Below are positions 25,229 to 32,851 of a stretch of 34,373 nucleotides of DNA, piece by piece; the first letter of the stretch is position 1; each line of letters opens with the position of its first letter. The stretch is from Streptomyces longispororuber (GTDB lineage: Bacteria; Actinomycetota; Actinomycetes; Streptomycetales; Streptomycetaceae). Under the pieces are notes generated by a model. It saw only the letters and a program-made list of their open reading frames with translations. It was not told the origin of the DNA and ran no database searches. The stretch lies in the NCBI RefSeq assembly GCF_014656095.1, contig NZ_BNBT01000093.1, forward strand, positions 1-34,373, in the 5' to 3' direction. A program made the position numbers and the translations under genes.

Positions 25229-25350
25229 ACGGGGAGGCCCGCGTCATGGGCCTTGAGGACCGCCTCGTGAGCCGGGAGAGCCGCGTCATGGGCCGGGAGA
25301 GCCGCGTCATGGGCCGGGAGAGCCGCGTCATGAGGCGGGAGAGCCCTGTC
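25225..25350 (+). repeat. 21-bp tandem repeat, six units
   Basis: Six consecutive 21-bp units begin at 25225, 25246, 25267, 25288, 25309 and 25330. Units 4 and 5 are identical (ATGGGCCGGGAGAGCCGCGT followed by C); units 3 and 6 differ by a few bases and units 1 and 2 by more. Each unit starts with ATG or GTG and contains GGGAG or GGAGG-like purines about 9 nt before the start codon of the next unit (unit 2 only weakly). Confidence 0.85.
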
Positions 25351-25374
25351 ACGCACCGCGGGGACGCGTCGTGA
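25225..25374 (+). CDS. Small repeat-built ORF between amidohydrolase and S41 peptidase
   Basis: A 49-codon frame whose ATG overlaps the amidohydrolase stop (ATGA) and whose stop overlaps the peptidase GTG (GTGA). Its product is six copies of a heptad, consensus MGRESRV, plus a short tail ending GDAS. The repeat contains Arg, Glu and Arg at fixed places with Met and Val at positions 1 and 7, so a short charged helix is conceivable. I do not recognise any family. Two readings are possible: a real micro-protein, or a translational relay that lets ribosomes pass from one gene to the next across repeated SD-ATG units. Coupling at both ends is seen directly; expression is not shown. Confidence 0.45.
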   Translation: MNGEARVMGLEDRLVSRESRVMGRESRVMGRESRVMRRESPVTHRGDAS

Positions 25375-26963
25375 GCCGCGTGGTCGCCGAGCCCGCCCGT
25401 GAGCTGCCGGACTCCACCGGGCTCGCGGAGTTCCTGGAGCGGGCCGGGGCCGATCCGCTGCCGCTCGCCGACCGCCACCGGCTCGTGGCCGCCGCCCGCG
25501 TGCTCCTCGAGGAGCTGTACGTCCACCTCCCGCTGAAGCGGGCGATGCACGCCACCGACCCCGTGCAGCGGCTGCGCCTCCTTGAGCGCCGCCTTCCGCC
25601 CCTGAGCGAGCTCCAGTTCCACGCCGAGCTCACGGACGTCTTCCGCGGGCTGCGCGACCTGCACACCGGCTACCAGTTGCCCGCCCCGTACCGGGGCCAC
25701 GTGGCCACGCTGGGGTTCCTCGTGGAGCGCTACGCCGACGCCGACGGGACGCCCCACCACATCGTCTCCAAGATCGACCCGGCGCTCGTGCACGCGGGCC
25801 TGGACGTCGGCGCCGAGCTGCGGTCCTGGAACGGGGTACCCATCGAGCGGGCGGTCGAGCGCAACGCCGCCGCCCAGGCGGGCTCCCACCCCGACGCGCG
25901 CCTCGCCCGCGGCCTGGAGTCGCTGACGCTGCGCCCGCTGCGCACGGCCCCGCCGCCCGACGAGCACTGGGTGCTGCTGTCCTACCGCACCCGGGGCGGG
26001 CGCCCGCGCGAGACGCGTGTCCCCTGGCGCGTGCGGGCCGCCGAGCAGTACGCGGGGCGCGCCCAGGACCCCGTCCCGACCCTGGCGACGGGCCTTGGCA
26101 TCGACGTCGGCGGCGAGGTCGCGCGCCACGTCAAGCGGGACCTCTTCGCGCCGTCACCGGCCCGCCGCCCGGCGGCGCGGACGCTGCGCGGCGTCGTCGG
26201 CCACCGCACGCTGCGCATCCGGGGGCGCGCGTACGGGTATCTGCGCCTCTTCTCGTTCAACGTCGCGGGCGCGCGCCGCTTCGCCGAGCACGTGGCGGGG
26301 ATCGCGGCGCGCGCCCCGGAGGGCGGGCTGATCGTCGACATCCGCGGCAACCCCGGCGGCCATGTCCCGGCCGCGGAGGCCGCGTTGCAGGTGCTGAGCC
26401 CCGCCCCCGTGGTGCCGGTCAGCTTCTCCCTGTCCACCTCGCGCGCCGCGCTCGCGCTCGCGCGCGCCCACCCGGGGTTCCGTGTCTGGGCCGCCTCGAT
26501 CCACGCGGCGCCGGAGACGGGTGAGCTGTACTCGCAGGCCTTCCCGCTGACCGACCCCGAGGCCGTCGCCGCCGGGCTGCCGCGCCACCGCGGCCCGAAG
26601 GTCCTGGTCACCGACGCGCTGTCGTACTCGGCGGCCGACGTCTTCGCCGCCGGTTTCCAGGACAACGGCCTCGGCCCCGTCCTCGGCACCGCGCCGCGCA
26701 CCGGCGCGGGCGGTGCCAACGTGTGGACGTACGACCTGCTGCGCGTGTGGCTGCCCGAGCTGCTCGGCGACCTGCCGCGCGGCGCCGGCTTCCGCGTCGC
26801 CCTGCGGCGCGCCACCCGGGCCCGCGGCAACGTCGACGTACCGCTGGAGGACCTCGGCGTACGGGCGGACGTCCTGCACCGGCTCACCGAGCGGGACGTC
26901 CTCGACCGCAACAAGGACCTCCTCGCGGCGGCGGCCGCGCTGCTCGCCGGGGACCACGGCTGA
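25371..26963 (+). CDS. S41 family peptidase (C-terminal processing protease-like)
   Basis: Predicted serine peptidase of 530 residues. An N-terminal helical region (1-110) is followed by a PDZ-like segment (SKIDPALVHAGLDVGAELRSWNGVPIE, about 135-165) and the S41 core: GYLRLFSFNV, GLIVDIRGNPGG (about 318-329) and TDALSYSAADVFAAGFQD with the probable nucleophile Ser420. The lysine of the CtpA Ser-Lys dyad, expected in a TxGKG motif, is missing: the aligned segment reads RTGAGG. A Ser-His or other arrangement, as in some tail-specific protease relatives, or loss of activity, must be considered. No signal peptide is seen. The GTG at 25371 overlaps the small repeat ORF (GTGA). Last gene of the operon, convergent with the SRPBCC gene. 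Confidence 0.85.
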   Translation: MSRVVAEPARELPDSTGLAEFLERAGADPLPLADRHRLVAAARVLLEELYVHLPLKRAMHATDPVQRLRLLERRLPPLSELQFHAELTDVFRGLRDLHTGYQLPAPYRGHVATLGFLVERYADADGTPHHIVSKIDPALVHAGLDVGAELRSWNGVPIERAVERNAAAQAGSHPDARLARGLESLTLRPLRTAPPPDEHWVLLSYRTRGGRPRETRVPWRVRAAEQYAGRAQDPVPTLATGLGIDVGGEVARHVKRDLFAPSPARRPAARTLRGVVGHRTLRIRGRAYGYLRLFSFNVAGARRFAEHVAGIAARAPEGGLIVDIRGNPGGHVPAAEAALQVLSPAPVVPVSFSLSTSRAALALARAHPGFRVWAASIHAAPETGELYSQAFPLTDPEAVAAGLPRHRGPKVLVTDALSYSAADVFAAGFQDNGLGPVLGTAPRTGAGGANVWTYDLLRVWLPELLGDLPRGAGFRVALRRATRARGNVDVPLEDLGVRADVLHRLTERDVLDRNKDLLAAAAALLAGDHG

Positions 26964-27006
26964 GGCGGCCGCCGCCCCCGCGGCGTCCGTGCGCTGCCCG
27001 GCGGTG

Positions 27007-27462
27007 TCAGTGCGCCGTGTCCCGGTCGGGCACCGCGCCGGCGTACGTGGCAAGGCCGTCGGCCATGCGCCCCATGAATCGGGTCAGGTACCGGCGCCAG
27101 AACGGGCCCGACAGGGGCAGTCTGGGCTCGAAGACGGCCGACCAGGTGATGTCGGTCCCGCCGTGCGGCACCGGGGTCAGTTCGACGGTTCCGCGGTAGG
27201 AGCGGAACACCCCGCCGTCGTTCACGTAGCCGAAGCGCCGGCCGGGCACGAGTTCGACGACGCGTTCGCGGGCGACCGTCCGGCCGGTGCGGAAGACGCG
27301 CGTGTCGCCGACCTTCTGGGGTTCGAGCGGGTCGCCGCCGCCCTCGACGGCGGCGTCGTCGATCGGTGACCACGACGGCCAGGTCCCGGCGCGGACGAGG
27401 ACGGCGAACACGGTCTCCGGGTGCGCCGGGGAACGGGAGGTGACGGCGTAGGTGTACGGCAT
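27007..27462 (-). CDS. SRPBCC-family (START/Bet v 1-like) protein
   Basis: Helix-grip protein of 151 residues, likely to bind a hydrophobic ligand or act as a polyketide cyclase-like fold. Typical features: YAVTSRSPAHPETVFAVLVRAGTWPSWSP at the N-terminus, a GDTRVFRTG strand turn, RFGYVNDGG, GTVELTPVPHGGTDITWSAVFEPRLP and a long C-terminal helix (FWRRYLTRFMGRMADGLATYA). Members without a known partner cannot be assigned a ligand. It lies downstream of the AraC-family gene on the same strand (107-bp gap) and may be its target or a co-transcribed gene. Confidence 0.85.
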   Translation of the reverse strand: MPYTYAVTSRSPAHPETVFAVLVRAGTWPSWSPIDDAAVEGGGDPLEPQKVGDTRVFRTGRTVARERVVELVPGRRFGYVNDGGVFRSYRGTVELTPVPHGGTDITWSAVFEPRLPLSGPFWRRYLTRFMGRMADGLATYAGAVPDRDTAH

Positions 27463-27569
27463 GCCGTCACGCTAGGCCGGTGCCCGCGGCGCGGGACATG
27501 CGCGGGATTGCGGTCCTGCCGCTCCGATGTTGCTCCGGCCCGGGTGCGCGTACGGAAGCGGTCGCTCGC

Positions 27570-28448
27570 TCACCTCTCGCGGTACGCCGACGGCCGGACT
27601 CCGACGTGTTTCAGGAAGGCCGCGGACAGGCTTCCGGGGCCGGCGAAGCCGCAGCGTGCGGCGATCCCGGCGAGGGTGAGGTCGGTGTCGGTGAGCAGCC
27701 GCCGGGCCTCCTCGATCCGCAGCCGGGTGAGGTGGCGGTGCGGGGTCTCGCCGGTGGCGTCACGGAAGACGCGGAGGAAGTGGTACACGCTCAGCCGGGC
27801 GGCGGCGGCGATGTCCGCGAGCGTCAGCGGATCGGCGAGGCGCTCCCGCATGAGCGCGACGGCCGCGCGCACCGCCGCGTGCTCGGGGCCCGCCGGGGCG
27901 TGGCCCCGGCCCCGGGTCAGCAGATGGGTGGTGAGGAAGGCCGCGGCCGCCTCCGCGTACAGGTCGTCCGTGTCCCTGGCGGCCGGCAGCCCGCGCAGGA
28001 GGTGCTCCACCACCGTGTCGCCCGTGGCGAGGCCGGCCGCCAGGGCTTCGAAGTCGGGTGCGGGGCCACCCAGTTCGGCGGCGGTCCGCTCCACCGTGGC
28101 CCGGGGGATGTGCACCTGGACGCTGCGCAGGGCCACGGCCGCGTGGTAGCTGCGCACGGTGGACCGGCCGGGGACCATGAGTTCCAGGCGGCCGGGGATC
28201 CAGCGCCGCCGGGCGGCGCGGCCCCCGCTGCGGGTCCGCATCGTCGCGTCGCCGCCGGTGCAGAGCACCAGGTGCAGGTCGGAGACGCCGGGCAGCGGCA
28301 GGTCCTCGGCCCGGGGCGCGTGGGTGAAGCTCTGGACGAGCAGGGAGCGCCAGCCGGCGTCGTGCCAACTGCAGTAGGTGCGCCGCACGGAGGCCGCCGT
28401 GTCGAACTCGGCGTACGGCGTGAGGTCGAAGTCGGGCGAGTCGAACAC
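27570..28448 (-). CDS. AraC-family transcriptional regulator
   Basis: Regulator of 292 residues. The N-terminal cupin-like ligand domain has the usual RTYCSWHDAGWRSLLVQSFTH and LHLVLCTGG strands. The C-terminal 100 residues carry two helix-turn-helix units: MRERLADPLTLADIAAAARLSVYHFLRVFRDATGETP and LLTDTDLTLAGIAARCGFAGPGSLSAAFLKHVGVRPSAYR. The GTG at 28448 follows an AAGGTGG ribosome-binding site. A strong hairpin separates it from the upstream ferredoxin reductase gene, so it is transcribed on its own, perhaps together with the SRPBCC gene downstream. Confidence 0.92.
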   Translation of the reverse strand: MFDSPDFDLTPYAEFDTAASVRRTYCSWHDAGWRSLLVQSFTHAPRAEDLPLPGVSDLHLVLCTGGDATMRTRSGGRAARRRWIPGRLELMVPGRSTVRSYHAAVALRSVQVHIPRATVERTAAELGGPAPDFEALAAGLATGDTVVEHLLRGLPAARDTDDLYAEAAAAFLTTHLLTRGRGHAPAGPEHAAVRAAVALMRERLADPLTLADIAAAARLSVYHFLRVFRDATGETPHRHLTRLRIEEARRLLTDTDLTLAGIAARCGFAGPGSLSAAFLKHVGVRPSAYRER

Positions 28449-28497
28449 CCGGCCACCTTACGCTCGTCGGCCGGGGTGGCACGGCGGCGCGCGCGTG

Positions 28498-28541
28498 CCG
28501 CCGGTGTCCGCCCTGCCCGCGGGCGGGGCGGACACCGGCGG
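28498..28541 (-). terminator. Strong hairpin terminator after the ferredoxin reductase gene
   Basis: A perfect 16-bp inverted repeat (left arm 28498-28513, right arm 28526-28541) surrounds a 12-nt loop that is itself GC-palindromic. It lies 19 bp beyond the stop of the minus-strand reductase gene and before the AraC gene. No T-run, as is usual here. This is the strongest stem found in the window. Confidence 0.7.
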
Positions 28542-28559
28542 GACGCTCCGGGGCCGCGC

Positions 28560-29816
28560 TCAGCCGGAGGCCCCTCCCCGGTGGCTCGCGAGGTGGCCCT
28601 TGAGGGTGAAGCCGGGCGCCGTGGCGTCGGCGGGGCTCACCTTGATCCCACCGCCGAGGAGGCGGCGGGCCGCGATGTGGTCGGTGGGCCGGTTGACGGA
28701 CTCGACCGCGCGCAGCTCCTGCCCCTCGAAGAGGAGCACCGAGTACGCGTCGGGGTCCTCGCCGAGCACCACCTCGGTGTCGGGTGCCTCGGCGAGCCCG
28801 GCGATCTGCACGGTCGTGGAGAACTGCTCGCTCCAGAACCAGGGCAGGTCGTCGTAGGCCCGCGGTGACCCCGTGAGCCGTTCGGCGACGAGCCGGGCCT
28901 GTCCGACGGCGTTCTGCACCGACTCCAGGCGCAGCCGGTTCCCGGAGCGCGCGTACGGGAACGCCGCGCAGTCGCCGATGGCGGAGATGTACGGGTCGGC
29001 GGTCAGCAGGGACGCGTCGACCGTGATGCCGTCGCCCACCGGGAGCCCGGCCGCGGCGGCCAGTTCGGTGCGCGGGCCGACCCCGACGCCGATCAGGACC
29101 AGGTCGGCGGGCAGCCGCCGGCCGTCGGCGAGCTCGACCGCGTCCACGCCGCCGCGGCTGTTGCCGTGCAGGGCCGTGACGCCCTGCCCGAACAGCAGGT
29201 GCGTGCCCTCCCGTTGGTGCAGCCGCGTGAAGTGCGCGGCGCCGCGCGCGGACAGCACCCGGGCGAGCGGGCGGTCCAGCGCCTCGACGACGGTCACCGC
29301 GCACCCCGCCGCGCGGGCCGCGGCGGCGCCCTCCAGGCCGATGTACCCGGCCCCGACGACGACCATCCGCCGCGCCGAGGCCAGCGCCGCGCGCAGGGCG
29401 TCGACGTTCCGCGCCGTGCGCAGCGTGTGCACGCCGCGCAGTCCGGCGCCCGGCACGTCGAGCACCCGCGGCCGGGCCCCGGTGGCGAGGACGAGGTGAC
29501 CGTAGTCGTACGCGGAGCCGTCGGCGAGGCGGACGGTGCGGGCGGCCGGGTCGATGCCGGTGACGGTGCCCTTGACGAGGTCGATGGACTGGCGCACGTA
29601 GTAGGTGGCGGGCCGCAGCCAGAGCTGTGCCTCGTCCGCCGTTCCCTTGAGGTACGCCTTGGACAGCGGGGGGCGTTCGTAGGGCAGCGCGTCCTCGGCG
29701 CTGACGAGGGTGACGCGCCCCTGGTAGCCGAACTCGCGCAGGGACGCCGCCGTCTGGTGGCCGCCCTGTCCCGCGCCCACGACGACCACGGAGTCGGGCC
29801 GCTCGTCGGGCGCCAT
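28560..29816 (-). CDS. Ferredoxin:NAD(P)H reductase (FAD-dependent pyridine nucleotide-disulphide reductase type)
   Basis: Flavoprotein of 418 residues that passes electrons from NAD(P)H to a [2Fe-2S] ferredoxin. Seen: FAD motif VVVGAGQGGHQTA (10-23), YERPPLSK as in putidaredoxin/rhodocoxin reductases, the ATGARPR loop, a second GxGxxG (VVVGAGYIGLE) for NAD(P)H, the FAD-contact motif AIGDCAAFP and the C-terminal PWFWSEQF segment. All are typical of PdR/BphA4-like reductases. It is coupled to the ferredoxin gene upstream (TGATG, one-base overlap), so the two make one electron-transfer chain. The terminal oxygenase (P450 or Rieske) is not in the window. A strong terminator follows the gene. Confidence 0.94.
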   Translation of the reverse strand: MAPDERPDSVVVVGAGQGGHQTAASLREFGYQGRVTLVSAEDALPYERPPLSKAYLKGTADEAQLWLRPATYYVRQSIDLVKGTVTGIDPAARTVRLADGSAYDYGHLVLATGARPRVLDVPGAGLRGVHTLRTARNVDALRAALASARRMVVVGAGYIGLEGAAAARAAGCAVTVVEALDRPLARVLSARGAAHFTRLHQREGTHLLFGQGVTALHGNSRGGVDAVELADGRRLPADLVLIGVGVGPRTELAAAAGLPVGDGITVDASLLTADPYISAIGDCAAFPYARSGNRLRLESVQNAVGQARLVAERLTGSPRAYDDLPWFWSEQFSTTVQIAGLAEAPDTEVVLGEDPDAYSVLLFEGQELRAVESVNRPTDHIAARRLLGGGIKVSPADATAPGFTLKGHLASHRGGASG

Positions 29817-30139
29817 CAGTTCTGCCGTTCGGGCAGGTGGACGATGAGGCCGTCCAGGTCGCCGGTCACGTCGAGCTGGCAGCTCAGCCGGCTGTTGGGG
29901 CGGCGCGGGCAGGCGGTGAAGTCGAGCATCTCGTCCTCCTCCGGCGCGGCCGGCGCCAGCTTGTCGAGCGTGGTCTCGTCGACGTACACGTGGCACGTGG
30001 CGCACTGCGCGTTGCCGCCGCACTGGGCGACGATGCCGTCGACGTCGTTCAGGACGGCGCCGCGCATGACGCTCGTGCCGAGGGGGACCTCGACCGCCTG
30101 CTCGGTCCCGTCGACGGCGACGTACGTGATCTTGGGCAT
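29816..30139 (-). CDS. [2Fe-2S] ferredoxin (putidaredoxin/adrenodoxin type)
   Basis: Electron carrier of 107 residues with the adrenodoxin-type cluster motif: Cys40, Cys46 and Cys49 (C-x5-C-x2-C) and the distal Cys87 in SRLSCQL. Landmarks VDGTEQAVEVPLGTSVMRGAV and MLDFTACPRRPNSRLSCQLDVTGDLDGLIVHLPE are those of ferredoxins serving class I P450s or ring hydroxylases. The ATG at 30139 has a GAGGAG ribosome-binding site with 5-nt spacing. Coupled to its reductase, it forms a two-gene unit downstream of the LysR gene after a 211-bp gap. Confidence 0.95.
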   Translation of the reverse strand: MPKITYVAVDGTEQAVEVPLGTSVMRGAVLNDVDGIVAQCGGNAQCATCHVYVDETTLDKLAPAAPEEDEMLDFTACPRRPNSRLSCQLDVTGDLDGLIVHLPERQN

Positions 30140-30219
30140 GAGTACTCCTCGGAGGCACCCGGCCGGGCGCGACAGCGCGCGGGGGCGACGGGTGCCGGTC
30201 ACAGGGACATCGGAAACGT

Positions 30220-30236
30220 GGTGCGGAAGGCGCACC
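30220..30236. promoter_or_regulatory. Inverted repeat GGTGCG-N5-CGCACC upstream of the ferredoxin gene
   Basis: A perfect 6-bp inverted repeat about 80-97 bp before the ferredoxin start, in the 211-bp gap after the LysR gene. A possible operator or small hairpin. No clear promoter hexamers were found in this gap. Confidence 0.25.
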
Positions 30237-30350
30237 GACGCTGCCGGGGCCGGTGGGGGACGCGACACCCCTGCCAACTCACCCGTACGCTCCGGCCGTT
30301 CGGACACACCACATCCTCGGCCGGGGACGACGGCAGCGCGTTGGAACGTA

Positions 30351-31301
30351 TCAGAGGAGGTGGCCGCGCGCCAGGACGGACCCGGGGGCGCGGTCGCGGC
30401 GCGCGTCGGGCAGGCGGTGGGTCATGAAGGGCCTGCTGGTGGTGAACTCGCGGAACTTCCGGGCGGCTTCGGAGAGGTAGGCGTCGCGGTTCCACACCAG
30501 GGTGAGCACCCGGTGGCAGCCGGGAGCGTCCACCCGCACCCAGGCGACGGGGACGCGCGTCTCCGTGCCGGCCCGGCGGGACACCGCCGGGATGAGGCCG
30601 ATGCCGAGGCCCGCGCTGATCATGTCCTGGCTCGCGGCCGGCTCGTTCCCCTCGCAGGACAGCCGGGGCGTCAGCCCCTCGGCGGCGAACAGCCGGTCGA
30701 GCAGAGCGCGTTGCCAGTGGCCGGGGCGGGTGGTGACGAAGGGCTCGTCGGCGAGCTCGCGGACGGTCACGCTCTCGCGTCCGTCGAGCCGGTGGCCGTA
30801 GGGGACGGCGAGCAGCACCTCCTCGCGGGCCAGCTCCACCGACGCGAAGCCCGCCCCGGTCAGCGGCTGCGAGGCCACGCAGAAGTCGACCTCCCCGGCG
30901 CGCAGCCGGCGGTCCATGTCCTCGGCGTCGGACTGGAAGAGCCGCACGTCGGCGCGGGGGTGGGCGGCCCGGAAGCTGCCGAGCAGAGGGGTGACGGTCA
31001 GCAGCGTCTCGGAGGCGACACGGACCCGGCCGAGCCCCGTGTCCCGCGCCTCGCGCACGGCCCTGCGGCCGTCGTCGAGCTCGGCGAGGGCGCGGTCGAC
31101 GTGGCGCAGGAACATCTCGCCGTACTGGTTGAGCCGGATGCGGCGGCCCTGCCGGTCGAAGAGCGGTGACCCGAGGTCGGCCTCCAGGCGCGCGAGGGAG
31201 CGGCTCAGCGAGGGCTGGGCGACCCGCAGCTCCTCCGCGGCACGGCTGATGTGCTCGTACCGGGCGACGACCTGGAAGTAACGCAACTGCAGCAGATCCA
31301 C
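30351..31301 (-). CDS. LysR-family transcriptional regulator
   Basis: Regulator of 316 residues. The N-terminal winged helix is classical: LLQLRYFQVVARYEHISRAAEELRVAQPSLSRSLARLEADLGSPLFDR (3-50). The effector domain of two Rossmann-like lobes begins near residue 90 (GRVRVASETLLTVTPLLGSFRAAHP) with the usual hinge at VAVPYG and GLGIGLIPA. The GTG at 31301 follows an AAGGTGA site. It is transcribed divergently from cydA with a 208-bp shared region, the normal arrangement of a LysR regulator and its target. Control of the cytochrome bd operon is therefore likely, though control of the ferredoxin pair downstream is also possible. The inducer is unknown. Confidence 0.93.
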   Translation of the reverse strand: MDLLQLRYFQVVARYEHISRAAEELRVAQPSLSRSLARLEADLGSPLFDRQGRRIRLNQYGEMFLRHVDRALAELDDGRRAVREARDTGLGRVRVASETLLTVTPLLGSFRAAHPRADVRLFQSDAEDMDRRLRAGEVDFCVASQPLTGAGFASVELAREEVLLAVPYGHRLDGRESVTVRELADEPFVTTRPGHWQRALLDRLFAAEGLTPRLSCEGNEPAASQDMISAGLGIGLIPAVSRRAGTETRVPVAWVRVDAPGCHRVLTLVWNRDAYLSEAARKFREFTTSRPFMTHRLPDARRDRAPGSVLARGHLL

Positions 31302-31354
31302 GGCTCACCTTCACTCATGCCTTCGGCGTCATCATCACATAGCGGAACTGGTCG

Positions 31355-31383
31355 TGGAACGCATGAGCAACTCTCCCTACGGT
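31355..31383 (+). promoter_or_regulatory. Candidate cydA promoter
   Basis: TGGAAC (31355-31360) and TACGGT (31378-31383) with a 17-bp spacer give a plausible vegetative promoter, with transcription starting near 31390 and a leader of about 120 nt. I found no Rex-type operator (TGTGAA-N4-TTCACA) in this gap, although Rex often controls cydABCD in streptomycetes. Confidence 0.4.
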
Positions 31384-31509
31384 CGTCACCAGGGCCACCG
31401 CGCAGGTGAGGGCCGTCCCGGCCGCCATCTGCACGCGACGCGGTGGCCCTTTCCACCCCACCCCTCTTCTCGTCGACCCTCCGCCACCCCGCCCCCAGAA
31501 AGGTCCCTC

Positions 31510-32775
31510 ATGAGCGCTGCGGACCTGGCGCGACTCCAGTTCGCGGCCACGACCGGCATCCACTGGCTGTTCGTGATCCTCACCATGGGGCTCGTCCCCC
31601 TCGTGGCGATCCTGCACACCCGGGCCGCGTTCACCCGCGATCCCGCCGAAAGGGCCGCCCGGGAGCGCATGACGCGCTTCTGGGGACAGCTCTACGTCAT
31701 CAACTACGCGGTCGGCATCGTCACCGGCCTCGTCATGGAGTTCCAGTTCGGGCTGAGCTGGAGCGGCCTGAGCAAGTTCGCGGGCAACGTCTTCGGGGCG
31801 CCGCTCGCGCTGGAGACCCTCATCGCCTTCTTCGCCGAGTCCACCTTCCTCGGCATGTGGATCTTCGGCTGGGGCCGGCTGCGCCGCGGCGTGCACGTCA
31901 CGCTCATCTGGCTGGTGGCCCTGACCGCGTACGCGTCGGCGTACTGGATCCTGGTCGCCAACGGGTTCATGCAGCACCCCGTCGGCTACGAAGTCCGCGA
32001 CGGCCAGGCCTACCTGACCGACTTCGGGGCGCTGCTGACCAACCCGAGCGCCCTGCTGGCCCTCGCCCACGTCACGCTCGCCGCGCTGACCACGGGCGGC
32101 GTCTTCGTCGCCGGGATCAGCGCCGTGCACTGCCTCCGGGGCGCGAAGGAGAGGGACCTGTTCCGCGGCTCCCTGCGCCTGGGCGTCTGGGTGGCCACCC
32201 TCGCCTCGTTCTTCGTCATCATCGTCGGCGACCTCCAGTTCCCACTCCTCGACCGGACGCAGCCGCGGAAGCTGGCCGCCCTGGAGGACGGCGGCGCGCC
32301 CTGGCACCTGTGGCTGCGGATCTCCATGGACACGATGACGATCATCGGCAACACCGTCTCCACCATCACCCTCGTCGCCGTCCTGCTGCTGTGGAAGGAC
32401 TGGCTGGTGCGGTGGCGCCCACTCGCGTACCTGATGGCCGCGATGATCCCGTTCCCCTTCATCGCCTCGGCGGGCGGCTGGGCCTTCCGCGAGGTGGGAC
32501 GCCAACCCTGGCTGGTCTACGGGGAGTTGCGGGTCGACGATGCGCTGTCCCCCGTCGGGACGGCCTCGCTGGCGGTGTCCTGCGCCCTGTTCATCGCGCT
32601 CTTCGTGGCGCTGGCGGCGGTGAACTGGACGCTGTTGGTGCGCTTCGCCCGGCGCGGCCCGGAGGCCACGCAGCTCGGTGCGACCGAGCCGCTCCCCGAC
32701 GACCTGCCCGAAGGCGGCTCCGGCGACGCGCCCGGCGGCGGCACCGACGAGAAGCACCCGGTGCCGGTCTTCTGA
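31510..32775 (+). CDS. cydA: Cytochrome bd quinol oxidase subunit I (very short Q-loop type)
   Basis: Haem-bearing subunit of the membrane terminal oxidase, 421 residues, about nine membrane segments. Haem and proton-path residues are present: His18 (IHWLF), Glu102 and Glu110 (LETLIAFFAEST), NGFMQHPVG at 151-159, His187, the quinol motif QPRKLAALE (Lys254, Glu259, equivalents of E. coli Lys252 and Glu257), and GRQPW at 330-334. Met276 (DTMTIIG) aligns best with haem ligand Met393. Between Glu259 and Met276 there are only 16 residues, where E. coli has about 135 and ordinary short-loop enzymes several tens. The Q-loop core is thus missing. The last 40 residues are polar, Gly/Asp/Pro-rich. A GAAAGG ribosome-binding site lies upstream. 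First gene of the cyd operon. Confidence 0.95.
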   Translation: MSAADLARLQFAATTGIHWLFVILTMGLVPLVAILHTRAAFTRDPAERAARERMTRFWGQLYVINYAVGIVTGLVMEFQFGLSWSGLSKFAGNVFGAPLALETLIAFFAESTFLGMWIFGWGRLRRGVHVTLIWLVALTAYASAYWILVANGFMQHPVGYEVRDGQAYLTDFGALLTNPSALLALAHVTLAALTTGGVFVAGISAVHCLRGAKERDLFRGSLRLGVWVATLASFFVIIVGDLQFPLLDRTQPRKLAALEDGGAPWHLWLRISMDTMTIIGNTVSTITLVAVLLLWKDWLVRWRPLAYLMAAMIPFPFIASAGGWAFREVGRQPWLVYGELRVDDALSPVGTASLAVSCALFIALFVALAAVNWTLLVRFARRGPEATQLGATEPLPDDLPEGGSGDAPGGGTDEKHPVPVF

Positions 32776-32851
32776 GCCGCCCCTCCATCCCCGGCCTACC
32801 GGCCCCTCCCCTGCGGAACCTGGGTCGTCCCCTGACGGAAAGTTGAGCGAG

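Noticed and set aside
25146..26129. Minus-strand ORF with LSRPMTR repeats
   Set aside because: It is the complement of the 21-bp repeat and of the peptidase gene; the plus-strand frame is coupled to both neighbours, this one is not.
31302..31509. Rex operator upstream of cydA
   Set aside because: No TGTGAA-N4-TTCACA-like dyad was found in the LysR-cydA gap.
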